From Chrysosporum bergii ANA360D (lineage in GTDB: Bacteria; Cyanobacteriota; Cyanobacteriia; Cyanobacteriales; Nostocaceae): DNA of 57,615 bases. A program made the translations under genes and the position numbers. The notes beneath the pieces were generated by a model. It saw nothing but the letters and a program-made list of their open reading frames with translations. It was not told the DNA's origin and searched no databases. Shown here piece after piece: positions 45,095 to 53,328 of the stretch; position 1 is the first letter of the stretch, and every line of letters starts with the position of its first letter. The stretch lies in the NCBI RefSeq assembly GCF_029891735.1, contig NZ_JANQDH010000049.1, positions 1 to 57,615 on the forward strand, read 5' to 3'.

Positions 45095-45847
45095 ATGTAT
45101 ACCAGTGAATTACTCAGGGATTCCACCAGAACAGATATCCAACAAAGGACTAGTATTCTGGTAGTAGAAGATGAGGAACTAATCCAAGAGATGCTATCTG
45201 TAGCATTGGAAGACGAGGGTTTCGCAGTAACCACTGCATCAGATGGGCGGTCAGCCATAAATTATTTGAACAGTTGCGAACCCAACTCATGGGCAATTGG
45301 TTTTGACCTAGTCATTCTTGATTGGATGCTACCTTATATCAATGGAATAGACATTTGCCGCTTACTGCGTTATAAAGGAAACACCGTACCAGTATTAATT
45401 CTCAGTGCCAAAAGCAGCGAAGCTGAACGGGTTTTAGGGTTAGAAGTAGGAGCCGATGACTACTTAACTAAGCCCTTTAGTATGAAGGAGCTAGTGGCGC
45501 GCTGTCGTGCTTTACTCCGTCGCCAAGGTTTAACTAACTTGCCAAACTTGCCAGTTCTGAAGTACAAGAATCTCACCTTGCTTCCTCAAGAGTGCCGTGT
45601 GCTGGTTCGTGGTCGGGAGGTAACTCTTGCACCGAAAGAGTTTCGCTTGCTGGAATTGTTTATGAACTACAGCAGACGGGTTTGGTCTCGTGAGCAATTG
45701 TTAGAGCAAATTTGGGGTTCAGATTTTCTGGGTGACACCAAAACTGTGGATGTTCATGTGCGCTGGTTACGGGAAAAAGTAGAGAGAGATCCGAGTAATC
45801 CAGAATACATTGTGACTGTGAGAGGTTTTGGCTACAGGTTCGGATAA
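45095..45847 (+). CDS. sphR: Phosphate-sensing response regulator SphR (PhoB/OmpR family)
   Basis: A 250-residue two-component response regulator. The receiver domain has acidic residues VEDEE (Asp26, Glu27) and the phosphoacceptor Asp76 in VILDWMLPY, with Lys in LTKPF. The C-terminal OmpR-type winged helix shows EVTLAPKEFRLLELFMNYSR and TKTVDVHVRWLREKVERDPS. It is followed by a histidine kinase with a PAS domain and then phoU, the cyanobacterial SphR-SphS-PhoU arrangement, so phosphate limitation is the likely signal. SphR binds Pho boxes; one lies beyond phoU. The ATG at 45095 gives a short extra N-terminus; a later start cannot be excluded. Confidence 0.9.
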   Translation: MYTSELLRDSTRTDIQQRTSILVVEDEELIQEMLSVALEDEGFAVTTASDGRSAINYLNSCEPNSWAIGFDLVILDWMLPYINGIDICRLLRYKGNTVPVLILSAKSSEAERVLGLEVGADDYLTKPFSMKELVARCRALLRRQGLTNLPNLPVLKYKNLTLLPQECRVLVRGREVTLAPKEFRLLELFMNYSRRVWSREQLLEQIWGSDFLGDTKTVDVHVRWLREKVERDPSNPEYIVTVRGFGYRFG

Positions 45848-45906
45848 TTTATGGAAATAGTTGTTAGTTTTTAGTAGTCACAAAGCAACTAGCAACTTTC
45901 ACTCGA

Positions 45907-47238
45907 ATGCTTTTATTGGGTTTTTTTCTGGGTTTAGCGGTGGGTATTGGTTTGTGGATTTGGCAACAGGTTGAATTGAAGCGCTACTTGGTGGGCGTTT
46001 TGCAACCTTTAGGCCCTGGTCACTCTAAAGTAGTGCTACCGCTAATACCTCGTTTGCAGCTGGAAATAGCAAGAATAAGGCAACAGCGACAAGACCGTCA
46101 ACATTCACTAGAAACTTACCAAGACCTGCTGGATTTTGCGCCGGTGGGATATTTGCAGGTAGATGAAGAAAATCAATTGCTGTGGTGTAATCAGGAAGCC
46201 CGAGAAATATTGTATCTGCAAAGCTGGCAACCAGGGCAAGTGCGACTGTTGCTGGAGTTGGTCAGGTCCTATGAACTGGATAATTTAATTGAGCAAACTC
46301 GTGATTGGCAACAACCACAAACAAATGAGTGGGTATTTCATCCCTCTTGTGATGACGCGGTACAGATACCAACTGTAAAATCCTTGAGTTTGCGAGCATC
46401 CAGTTTACCTTTACCTAATGGGCAAGTAGGGGTATTTCTGGAAAACCGCCAACCTTTGCAGAACTTGAGTCAAGAACGCGATCGCTCTTTTTCGGATTTA
46501 GCCCATGAACTGAGAACCCCATTGACTTCCATTCGTTTACTTGTGGAAACTTTACAAAACCGCTTAGAGCCGCCCTTAAATCGTTGGTCGAATCAGCTGA
46601 TGCAGGAAGTTGATCGCCTGATTAATTTGGTACAAAACTGGTTAGAACTAACGGAAATGGAAGCTAACCCAACTATGCAACTGCATTTAGAAGTTTTGGA
46701 ACTGCGATCGCTGATTGCATCGGCTTGGCAAACCTTAGAACCATTAACGCAAAAGCAACATTTGTTACTTGACTATTCCGGTCCTGAAAATTTATGGATT
46801 AAAGCAGATCCAGCCCGCATTTATCAAGTTTTTCTCAATTTGCTGGCTAACAGCATTAAATACAGTCCTCCTGGTACTTCCATCCAAATCCGAGCTAAAA
46901 TCGTAGCAGCAGAAGGTAATCATAATGGCCATGGGGGAGGCTCGGTTTTAGAAATAAATCTGATTGATTACGGATTAGGTTTTTCTGAAGCAGATTTACC
47001 TTATGTTTTTGAGCGATTTTACAGAGGAGATAAAGCCAGGACCCATTCCTCCTTTCCTGAGAATAAAACCTTGGGGACGATTTTGGGTAATGGTTTAGGT
47101 TTGTCCATTGTCCGGCAAATTATTCTCGCCCATGGTGGTTCCATCCAAGCTATGAACCATCCTAAAACCGGTGGGGCTTGGGTGCAGTTTCAACTTCCTG
47201 AAGTCATGGCAAACTGCCGAAGCCAAGATTATATTTAA
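45907..47238 (+). CDS. sphS: Phosphate-sensing histidine kinase SphS (PhoR family)
   Basis: A 443-residue sensor kinase. An N-terminal hydrophobic stretch (about residues 2-20) is followed by a PAS domain (LLDFAPVGYLQVDEENQ, near residue 75). The H-box is LAHELRTPLTSIRL with phosphoacceptor His200; N-box FLNLLANSIKYSPPG; G1 DYGLGFSEADLPYVFERF; G2 GNGLGLSIVRQI. It phosphorylates SphR under phosphate starvation. Gap to sphR is 59 bp; phoU begins about 30 bp after its stop. SphS-type kinases carry the PAS plus short hydrophobic N-terminus seen here. Confidence 0.92.
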   Translation: MLLLGFFLGLAVGIGLWIWQQVELKRYLVGVLQPLGPGHSKVVLPLIPRLQLEIARIRQQRQDRQHSLETYQDLLDFAPVGYLQVDEENQLLWCNQEAREILYLQSWQPGQVRLLLELVRSYELDNLIEQTRDWQQPQTNEWVFHPSCDDAVQIPTVKSLSLRASSLPLPNGQVGVFLENRQPLQNLSQERDRSFSDLAHELRTPLTSIRLLVETLQNRLEPPLNRWSNQLMQEVDRLINLVQNWLELTEMEANPTMQLHLEVLELRSLIASAWQTLEPLTQKQHLLLDYSGPENLWIKADPARIYQVFLNLLANSIKYSPPGTSIQIRAKIVAAEGNHNGHGGGSVLEINLIDYGLGFSEADLPYVFERFYRGDKARTHSSFPENKTLGTILGNGLGLSIVRQIILAHGGSIQAMNHPKTGGAWVQFQLPEVMANCRSQDYI

Positions 47239-47266
47239 TAATATCTTCAACTTTAAGATTATAAGT

Positions 47267-47941
47267 GTGATAGCCGCCTTGTATGATCACAACCCCAACC
47301 CGAAAAACACTCAACTAGCACGTGCCATTAGACGCTTAGAACGGGACGTGCTACGCATGGGGGCTTTGGTGGAACAATCCTTTCGCCTTAGCCATCAAGC
47401 CCTCTTTGCCCGTGATTTAACCGCAGTTGACGAACTCCCTCGATTAGAGCAGAAAATTGATCGTTTTTATAGACAAATAGAATTAGATTGTACAGCAATC
47501 ATGACGCTGCAAACACCTACAGCTCAAGATTTGCGCTTTTTAAGTGCTTTTATGCAGTTGGTGCGAGACTTAGAGCGCATTGGCGATTATGCTGAGGATT
47601 TAGCTCATATTGCCATTAAAATCTTTCCTTATCCGCCTCATCAGTCTTTACCAGAAGTTGAAAATATGTCCCACCATGCACAAGCAATGTTAGCAACTAG
47701 CTTAAAAGCTTTAGCTGATTTGGATGAGGTTGGTGGACGAGGTTTAAAGCAACTGGATGATGCTGTGGACAATGCCTACGACCGTGTTTATCAAACCTTA
47801 GCCCAACAACGGGATGTACCCGGAGTAGTGGAGCCGATTTTACTCCTAGGACTAGCAATTCGTTCTTTGGAACGCATGGCGGATCACGCCACTAACATTG
47901 GACAAAGGGTAGCATATATCGTCACTGGACAACTTTTATAA
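47267..47941 (+). CDS. phoU: Phosphate transport regulator PhoU
   Basis: A 224-residue all-helical protein, a negative regulator of Pho signalling that works with the phosphate transporter. The two PhoU repeats are visible: LARAIRRLERDVLRMGALVE with QDLRFLSAFMQLVRDLERIG, and a second LGLAIRSLERMADHATNIGQ at the end. The metal-binding ExxxD-type clusters are present. GTG 47267 starts MIAALYDHNP and is in frame with the whole domain; no ATG is available before the first repeat. It lies 28 bp beyond the sphS stop. A terminator follows. Confidence 0.9.
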   Translation: MIAALYDHNPNPKNTQLARAIRRLERDVLRMGALVEQSFRLSHQALFARDLTAVDELPRLEQKIDRFYRQIELDCTAIMTLQTPTAQDLRFLSAFMQLVRDLERIGDYAEDLAHIAIKIFPYPPHQSLPEVENMSHHAQAMLATSLKALADLDEVGGRGLKQLDDAVDNAYDRVYQTLAQQRDVPGVVEPILLLGLAIRSLERMADHATNIGQRVAYIVTGQLL

Positions 47942-47945
47942 ACTA

Positions 47946-47974
47946 CCCCAGCCTACTTTTGATGCTGGGGTTTC
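47946..47974 (+). terminator. Intrinsic terminator after phoU
   Basis: CCCCAGC (47946-47952) pairs with GCTGGGG (47964-47970) around an 11-nt loop, followed by TTTCTACATC. It starts only 5 nt after the phoU stop, ending the sphR-sphS-phoU unit just before the Pho box. Confidence 0.75.
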
Positions 47975-47988
47975 TACATCTTTTGGTA

Positions 47989-48043
47989 TTTAACCTAAAT
48001 TTAACCTAATCATAACCTTCTCTTAACCTTGCTCAATTATAGT
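47989..48043 (+). promoter_or_regulatory. Four-unit Pho box with -10 element
   Basis: Four 8-bp units at an 11-bp period: TTTAACCT (47989), TTTAACCT (48000), CATAACCT (48011) and CTTAACCT (48022), each separated by 3 nt. This matches the cyanobacterial SphR consensus PyTTAAPyPy(T/A) (three units exact, the third with one mismatch). TATAGT at 48038-48043, 8 nt after the last unit, is a likely -10, giving a start near 48050, about 100 nt before the Crp-family gene. Confidence 0.85.
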
Positions 48044-48147
48044 ATTTACAGACAATAAATATCCCAGATTTTGTCTATCAATGCTGTAGTCCAAGAGTTT
48101 TGATTGGCATCAGCACCACTGGTTGTACTTCTACCAAAAGTTGCATA

Positions 48148-48774
48148 ATGTCTACCACACATCTAGCACCCAAGTCATTACTAAAAGTATCAAATACATA
48201 TAGTAGTGCTGCGGATTTAACGCAAAGATTATTTTACCGTAAAGAATTGATTCCCTCTCAGAATGATGTACTCTGGCGCATTGATCGAGGAGTAGTTCGC
48301 ACTTTAACCTTTAATGATGAAACATTTGTTACTCTTGGTTATTGGGGCGATGGGGATGTGATTGGCTACTCACTATCTAAGGTTGAACCCTACCAAATTG
48401 AATGTATGACAGATGTAAAGGTCAGCATGATACCCCGCCACCTCTGGTATACAAACCTTGAGGCATTTTTGTCTCATATTAGACATTCACAAGAGCTTTT
48501 AAGCATTGTACATCTCAAACCAATGTCCTTACGTGTGGGTAAATTTTTGCTGTGGTTAAGTGAAAAATTTGGCAGGGATCTACCACAGGGTAAATTGATT
48601 GACTATAACATTACTCATCAGGAACTAGCAGAAGTATTAAATATGACCCGTGTCACTGTAACACGGATGCTAACGGAATTTGAACACCAAGGAGCATTGT
48701 TTCGGTATAAGCGGCGAATTATTATTCTCTCGGCAAAGAAATTAGTTCTGAATTGTGATAGTGTAAAAAAATAA
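48148..48774 (+). CDS. Crp/Fnr-family transcription regulator
   Basis: A 208-residue regulator with an N-terminal cyclic-nucleotide-binding-like beta-roll (DVLWRIDRGVVRTLTFNDET) and a C-terminal helix-turn-helix ITHQELAEVLNMTRVTVTRM, whose recognition helix resembles that of NtcA-type regulators. The key cAMP phosphate-binding Arg region is not obvious, so the effector is unknown. ATG 48148 gives the MSTTHLAPKSL start; an in-frame TTG 48 bp upstream is less likely. A Pho box and -10 lie directly upstream. The porin gene follows after 123 bp. Confidence 0.88.
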   Translation: MSTTHLAPKSLLKVSNTYSSAADLTQRLFYRKELIPSQNDVLWRIDRGVVRTLTFNDETFVTLGYWGDGDVIGYSLSKVEPYQIECMTDVKVSMIPRHLWYTNLEAFLSHIRHSQELLSIVHLKPMSLRVGKFLLWLSEKFGRDLPQGKLIDYNITHQELAEVLNMTRVTVTRMLTEFEHQGALFRYKRRIIILSAKKLVLNCDSVKK

Positions 48775-48775
48775 A

Positions 48776-48860
48776 GATTCACTTGTGCTGGTGAGCTAAA
48801 TTTTGCTATATTGCTAACTGGAGACTTAAGTGAATCGGCTGAAAAAACAACAGTTTTTTC
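48776..48860 (+). promoter_or_regulatory. Structured spacer between the Crp-family gene and the porin gene
   Basis: Two perfect inverted repeats. GATTCACTT (48776-48784) with AAGTGAATC (48828-48836) is a 9-bp stem with a 43-nt loop. GAAAAAAC (48841-48848) with GTTTTTTC (48853-48860) is an A/T stem with a 4-nt loop, about 20 nt before GTG 48880 and 38 nt before ATG 48898. They could be protein-binding sites or mRNA structure affecting porin translation. Confidence 0.5.
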
Positions 48861-48897
48861 CTGACTTCAATGATTCGGTGTGAGTGAAACTAAAAAC

Positions 48898-50508
48898 ATG
48901 ACAAAACTACTTTGGAATACTCTCAAGCTTAGTCCAGCCATTGCTGCTACATTGTTTGCTGCTAACAGTGCTTTAGCTGTTGAGGTTAATCAGCAAACAA
49001 CCATTGCTCAATTGTCTCAAGATGGTAATAGCATTGGTCAAGTAACCTCTGTGTCTCAGTTTTCCGACGTACAACCTACAGACTGGGCGTTTCAAGCTTT
49101 GCAATCCTTGGTTGAGCGTTACGGTTGTGTGGCTGGTTATCCCAACGCCACCTTCCGTGGTAACCGTGCTTTAACTCGTTATGAATTCGCTGCTGGTTTA
49201 AACGCTTGCTTAGACAGAGTTAATGAACTGATTGCTACTGCAACCGCCGATGTAATTACAAGACAAGACCTAGCTACATTACAGCGCTTGCAAGAAGAAT
49301 TTTCTGCCGAATTGGCAACCCTGCGCGGTCGTGTAGATGCTTTAGAAGCTCGTACTGGTGAATTAGAAGCGAATCAGTTTTCTACCACTACCAAGTTAAA
49401 GGGTGAAGCCATCTTTGCTCTAACTGGTGCTTTTGGGGATGAAAGAGCAGGTACAAGTGGTGGTAATATCCAAGATAATGTTATTTTCGCTAACCGCGCT
49501 CGTTTGAGTTTAGAAAGCAGCTTTACAGGCAAAGACAAGCTGCAAGTGCGTTTGAATGCCGGTAACATAACCCAATTTGATGGTGGTACTAGTGGTCCTC
49601 CTCCTCGTCTTAATGTTACAGGAACCGGAATGACCCGTTTAGGGTTTGATGGTGATGAGAATAACAATATTGCCATTGATAAAATTAACTACGCTTTTAA
49701 CCTCAGTGATGCCATCCGCGTCCAAATCGATGCTGCTGGTGCAGAAGTTTATGAGAATGGAGTCGATTCCTTCAACCCTGACTTCAGGAGCAGTGGATCC
49801 GGCGCTCTTTCTCGCTACGGACGTTTTAGCCCCATCTATCGCCAAGGTGCTGGTGGTGCAGGTTTGACTGTACAACTCAATCCCAAAGGCGCTTTGAGTT
49901 TGAGTGCAGCTTATTTAGTACCCTCTGGATTCAATAATCCAGCCGATAAGAGTGGACTGTTTGATGGTAACAGTACCATCTTTGGACAGGTGGCCTTCAA
50001 GCCCAGCAAGGCTTTAAACCTAGGTTTAACCTACGCCCGCACTTATCAAAGGGGTGGTAGTGTAAACCTTTTTGGGAGTACTGGGTCTGCGACTGCTGGG
50101 AGACCTTTTGGTAATGTTGCGACTTCATCGAACAACTATGGTATTCAAGCTACCTTCAAACCTAGCTCTAAATTAACAGTTGGTGGTTGGGCTGGTTACA
50201 CCACCGCAGAATCTGAAGTTGGTACTCCTGATGCAGATGTTTTTTACTGGGCTGCTAGCTTAGGTATCAAAGACTTTGGTAGAGAAGGAAACGTACTCGG
50301 TGTAATCTTCGGACAACCCCCGAAAGTAACTGGCGGTTCTGTAGCCTCGGAACCAAATACCTCTTATCACGTAGAAGGTCTCTACAAGATCCGCCTAACT
50401 GATAACATCCTTGTCACTCCTGGTTTATTGGTGATCTTTAACCCTGAACACAGGGACACTAACGAGACCATTTATGTAGGTACTTTACGTACTACTTTCA
50501 GTTTCTAA
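48898..50508 (+). CDS. Iron-uptake-type SLH-domain porin (OprB-like, SomA family)
   Basis: A 536-residue outer-membrane protein. A signal peptide spans residues 1-27 (MTKLLWNTLK... ending SALA). An SLH domain at about 50-110 (SDVQPTDWAFQALQSLVERY) anchors it to the cell wall, a coiled-coil linker follows (LQEEFSAELATLRGRVDALE), and a long beta-barrel ends YVGTLRTTFSF with a terminal aromatic. Family members in cyanobacteria transport inorganic ions including iron. ATG 48898 is chosen for a clean signal peptide; GTG 48880 adds 6 residues. It sits downstream of the Pho-box-linked Crp gene and ends at a strong terminator. Confidence 0.9.
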   Translation: MTKLLWNTLKLSPAIAATLFAANSALAVEVNQQTTIAQLSQDGNSIGQVTSVSQFSDVQPTDWAFQALQSLVERYGCVAGYPNATFRGNRALTRYEFAAGLNACLDRVNELIATATADVITRQDLATLQRLQEEFSAELATLRGRVDALEARTGELEANQFSTTTKLKGEAIFALTGAFGDERAGTSGGNIQDNVIFANRARLSLESSFTGKDKLQVRLNAGNITQFDGGTSGPPPRLNVTGTGMTRLGFDGDENNNIAIDKINYAFNLSDAIRVQIDAAGAEVYENGVDSFNPDFRSSGSGALSRYGRFSPIYRQGAGGAGLTVQLNPKGALSLSAAYLVPSGFNNPADKSGLFDGNSTIFGQVAFKPSKALNLGLTYARTYQRGGSVNLFGSTGSATAGRPFGNVATSSNNYGIQATFKPSSKLTVGGWAGYTTAESEVGTPDADVFYWAASLGIKDFGREGNVLGVIFGQPPKVTGGSVASEPNTSYHVEGLYKIRLTDNILVTPGLLVIFNPEHRDTNETIYVGTLRTTFSF

Positions 50509-50530
50509 AACTGGTGTTAGCAATAGGTTA

Positions 50531-50559
50531 AAAAAAGCCCGCCTCAGTGTGGGCTTTTT
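50531..50559 (+). terminator. Intrinsic terminator of the porin gene
   Basis: AAAAAAGCCC pairs with GGGCTTTTT, a 4-bp GC core extended by A-T pairs, with a 10-nt loop. It lies about 20 nt after the porin stop and may also serve the convergent zinc-ribbon-like gene on the minus strand. Confidence 0.85.
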
Positions 50560-50581
50560 ATTAATGGTCTAAACACAAAAC

Positions 50582-50836
50582 CTAATTTTGCTGAGAAGAT
50601 AAAGTTTGATCTGCTGGTGGTCGATCGCTACTCCACGCCCACCAAACACAACCACATTGGCAATTATAAAACTCTTGCCATTTGCGATGACCGTCTTCCG
50701 TGACTACAGGCGATCGCCGATTCAGCCAAACTTGTACTGCTTCCAAGCTACTGGCGTGACAACGAGGACAGCAAAACTTGTAAGCGTGGACTGCTTCACC
50801 TGTCCATGTGGGTGGGATGGGAGCAAATGCATCCAT
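50582..50836 (-). CDS. Small zinc-ribbon-like conserved protein
   Basis: An 84-residue protein with CCPRC near residue 22 and NCQCGCVWWAW near residue 58, a spacing that could form a four-cysteine zinc ribbon. The N-terminus MDAFAPIPPTWTGEAVHAYK is conserved-looking. I recognise similar short proteins in cyanobacteria but no named family. It has no membrane segment. A nucleic-acid-binding or folding role is inferred from the ribbon only. It sits between the porin terminator and the divergent DUF3318 gene. Confidence 0.6.
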   Translation of the reverse strand: MDAFAPIPPTWTGEAVHAYKFCCPRCHASSLEAVQVWLNRRSPVVTEDGHRKWQEFYNCQCGCVWWAWSSDRPPADQTLSSQQN

Positions 50837-50927
50837 TTAATATGAATTCTGAGTTAGTAGTTAAGGAGTTAAATATTATTATGTCATTAATACAGTAATT
50901 TTCAGGTACGAACCACAAATTATTACC

Positions 50928-51527
50928 ATGGAACCAAAGGTTGAAATTCGCCGATTATTGGATATAATGCCCGCTTCTAGCCGCATGAACATAAAAATTG
51001 TCAGCAAGCCAGAACAGCCAAAAGTGATTGATGCTGCTTTTCCCTTACCTTGGAATCGGGAGCGACCAATATATATTAATTTTGATTTGTGGTTGCGCTT
51101 GACCAAACCGCAACGGGATTTATTACTGTTGCAGAAGTTAAGCTGGTTAACAGGGGTGGAGTGGTTTAAATTTGATATTTATCAAGGTGTCGTTGTGGCG
51201 GGACTTTTGGCGGGACTAGTAGAATCAGCCGATACAGATGTAGTTGGTGTGGCCATCGCCGGGGGATTAAGCGCCATGGCTTTAGTGCGGATTTGGCGCA
51301 ATAACAAATCCTCTTCATCACAGTTAAACGCCGATTTAGCAGCGATACGCATAGCTCAACGCCGGGGTTATTCAGAAACCAAAGCCGCAGAGTATTTATT
51401 ATCTGCCATTGAGGACATGGCTAATATAGAAAAAAATTCTACTTTAGATTTTGATCAATTAATTCGTTGTCAAAACCTGCGAGCGATCGCGGGTTTATCA
51501 TCTGTGGGTGTACCAAAAAGTATGTAA
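50928..51527 (+). CDS. DUF3318 family membrane-associated protein
   Basis: A 199-residue protein recognised as DUF3318 by EIRRLLDIMPASSRMNIKIV, INFDLWLRLTKPQRDLLLL and LSWLTGVEWF. Residues about 85-115 are hydrophobic (a short hairpin-like membrane segment, VVVAGLLAGLV...AGGLSAMALV), and the C-terminus is helical with a YSETKAAEYLLSAIEDMA segment. Function is unknown. The stop codon TAA (51525-51527) directly abuts the convergent stop of the next gene, with no spacer. Confidence 0.82.
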   Translation: MEPKVEIRRLLDIMPASSRMNIKIVSKPEQPKVIDAAFPLPWNRERPIYINFDLWLRLTKPQRDLLLLQKLSWLTGVEWFKFDIYQGVVVAGLLAGLVESADTDVVGVAIAGGLSAMALVRIWRNNKSSSSQLNADLAAIRIAQRRGYSETKAAEYLLSAIEDMANIEKNSTLDFDQLIRCQNLRAIAGLSSVGVPKSM

Positions 51528-53243
51528 CTAATCGCAGTGATAAAGTTTATATACATAGCCGTTAATTGCTGGTAACTCTTCGGTTTCTGCATCACATTTT
51601 TTCACCTCTTCGGCTATGGGAGCATGAAAATTAACCAACCATAAATCAAAGGGGCGGGGTAAATTTTTTAAAGTACTATCTAAAGCTATAGTGGAAGTAT
51701 TGGGGTCTTGGTCTTGATGGGCGAGAAGAAACAAAAAAGATGAACCAGGTAAATTTTGCATTTTAAATTCCCTAGCTATTCCCATCATTTCCCCAATGTG
51801 AACATGAGTGATTTGAGTAGTAGCAATCAGTACTTGACCAGGGGATGTTTTTTCAATCAGGTCAACAAATAAATCTGGACGGTAGTATTTTTGATAACCG
51901 AAGTTGCAAACAACAGTCACAGCACTAAAAAATCCCATTACCCACATCAGGATTACTGCTTGTTTCCCAGTGATTTTCCATTTACCTATACTTACATCAT
52001 CCCAGCACACAGCGAGACTTGCGCCTAATAAAACTATAACTGCGGGAAAATAAACAAAGTTGTAGCGAGCGCCCCTAGTCAGATCAATGCCGAGAAAGTA
52101 TGTAAATATAAAGAATATAGCCACTGCTGCCACAACTAAACCAGCCACTGTTTGAGTTATCAAAGGATTTTCTCCCCGCTGTAGTTGCACCTTCCACCCT
52201 TTAATGAGTATTGGTAATGCCCAAATGAAAAAAATCAGCATTACCAACCCGGAAGCAATCACAATTCCTACCTGTGGTGCTTCCACTGGTAATAAGTAGA
52301 ACATTGTCAACCAAGCAGCGAAAGCCTGAAAAATTGGGCTAATCCAAGCAATACCCACCCGTGGCTGCTGAATCCACTCGGTTAATTTACTACCATAGCT
52401 GTTTTGTAAAAAAACTGGTAGCCAAACTAAACCAGCCACAAAAGTACCCGCAGCAACTATATATATACGCTGGAAAAAAGAGGAAAACAAAACAGAAAAT
52501 TTCCCAGTGGTTCGGCTTTCATGCCAAACTATAAAAATGATTACTAATGCTTCTGTTAACAAAGTCAGAGCAAAGAAATAATGAGTAGCAATACCTAAAG
52601 CATTAATCACCACCCAGGAAATTACTAAAAAAACAGGTAATTGAGTTTGAGAGTGAATATGACGCGCCGCCACTACCAAACAAGCAAAAGAAGCAATTAC
52701 CCACAAAATAGCTAAAGTATAATGACGCGCTTCCTGGGCGAGAAATATCCCAAAAGGTGATACGGCCATCATAGCAGCCGCCAAATGACCCACTAATCGA
52801 GAGCGAAAAGTTAGCCACCCCCAAGCATAAATAGCCGGAATAGAAACTGCACCAAAAATAGCCGCAAGCGATCGCGCCCCCCATAGAGACACCATACCGG
52901 CTGATGTAGGAAATAACTGCATCCACCAATGACCGAGAAAAAAGTAAAAGGGGGGGTGGTTAGTTTCTTGACTCAAGTGCAGCCATACATCTTGGATCTT
53001 AGCAGTGGATTGAGGTTGTAGTGGCTGTAATAAAACATCCGGTGTAATGACTTTATCTAACGGTACTTGTAAAAAACTATTTCCCAGACTAAACACCAAA
53101 GTAGAAAACTCATCAGTCCAGGGAGGCTTGGCGGTTAAGTTAGTCAAACGCAAGCCAAGACCAATGATCAACCACAGCAGCAGTAATAAAAGATGAAACC
53201 AGGAAGCAGAAACAATATAGCGCCAACGATTATGCAAATACAT
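51528..53243 (-). CDS. GT39-like membrane glycosyltransferase, second copy
   Basis: A 571-residue protein with about a dozen hydrophobic helices and the GT-C acidic motif KPPWTDEFSTLV (Asp44, Glu45) in the first loop, followed by ETNHPPFYFFLGHWWM. It resembles the PMT/ArnT group like the protein at 10538-12085, but is longer and with a different C-terminal domain. It probably transfers a sugar from a polyprenyl-phosphate donor at the membrane. ATG 53243 is in frame with the first helix; ATG codons nearby within 30 residues are possible. A NodB deacetylase gene lies 85 bp upstream on the same strand. Confidence 0.85.
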   Translation of the reverse strand: MYLHNRWRYIVSASWFHLLLLLLWLIIGLGLRLTNLTAKPPWTDEFSTLVFSLGNSFLQVPLDKVITPDVLLQPLQPQSTAKIQDVWLHLSQETNHPPFYFFLGHWWMQLFPTSAGMVSLWGARSLAAIFGAVSIPAIYAWGWLTFRSRLVGHLAAAMMAVSPFGIFLAQEARHYTLAILWVIASFACLVVAARHIHSQTQLPVFLVISWVVINALGIATHYFFALTLLTEALVIIFIVWHESRTTGKFSVLFSSFFQRIYIVAAGTFVAGLVWLPVFLQNSYGSKLTEWIQQPRVGIAWISPIFQAFAAWLTMFYLLPVEAPQVGIVIASGLVMLIFFIWALPILIKGWKVQLQRGENPLITQTVAGLVVAAVAIFFIFTYFLGIDLTRGARYNFVYFPAVIVLLGASLAVCWDDVSIGKWKITGKQAVILMWVMGFFSAVTVVCNFGYQKYYRPDLFVDLIEKTSPGQVLIATTQITHVHIGEMMGIAREFKMQNLPGSSFLFLLAHQDQDPNTSTIALDSTLKNLPRPFDLWLVNFHAPIAEEVKKCDAETEELPAINGYVYKLYHCD

Positions 53244-53328
53244 TTATGCAAATACATTTAGTTTGAGGTTTAATTTTTTCAGGCTAGAGGTAGACAGCCC
53301 ACCACCCAGCATTTTATATTTTTAGTAT

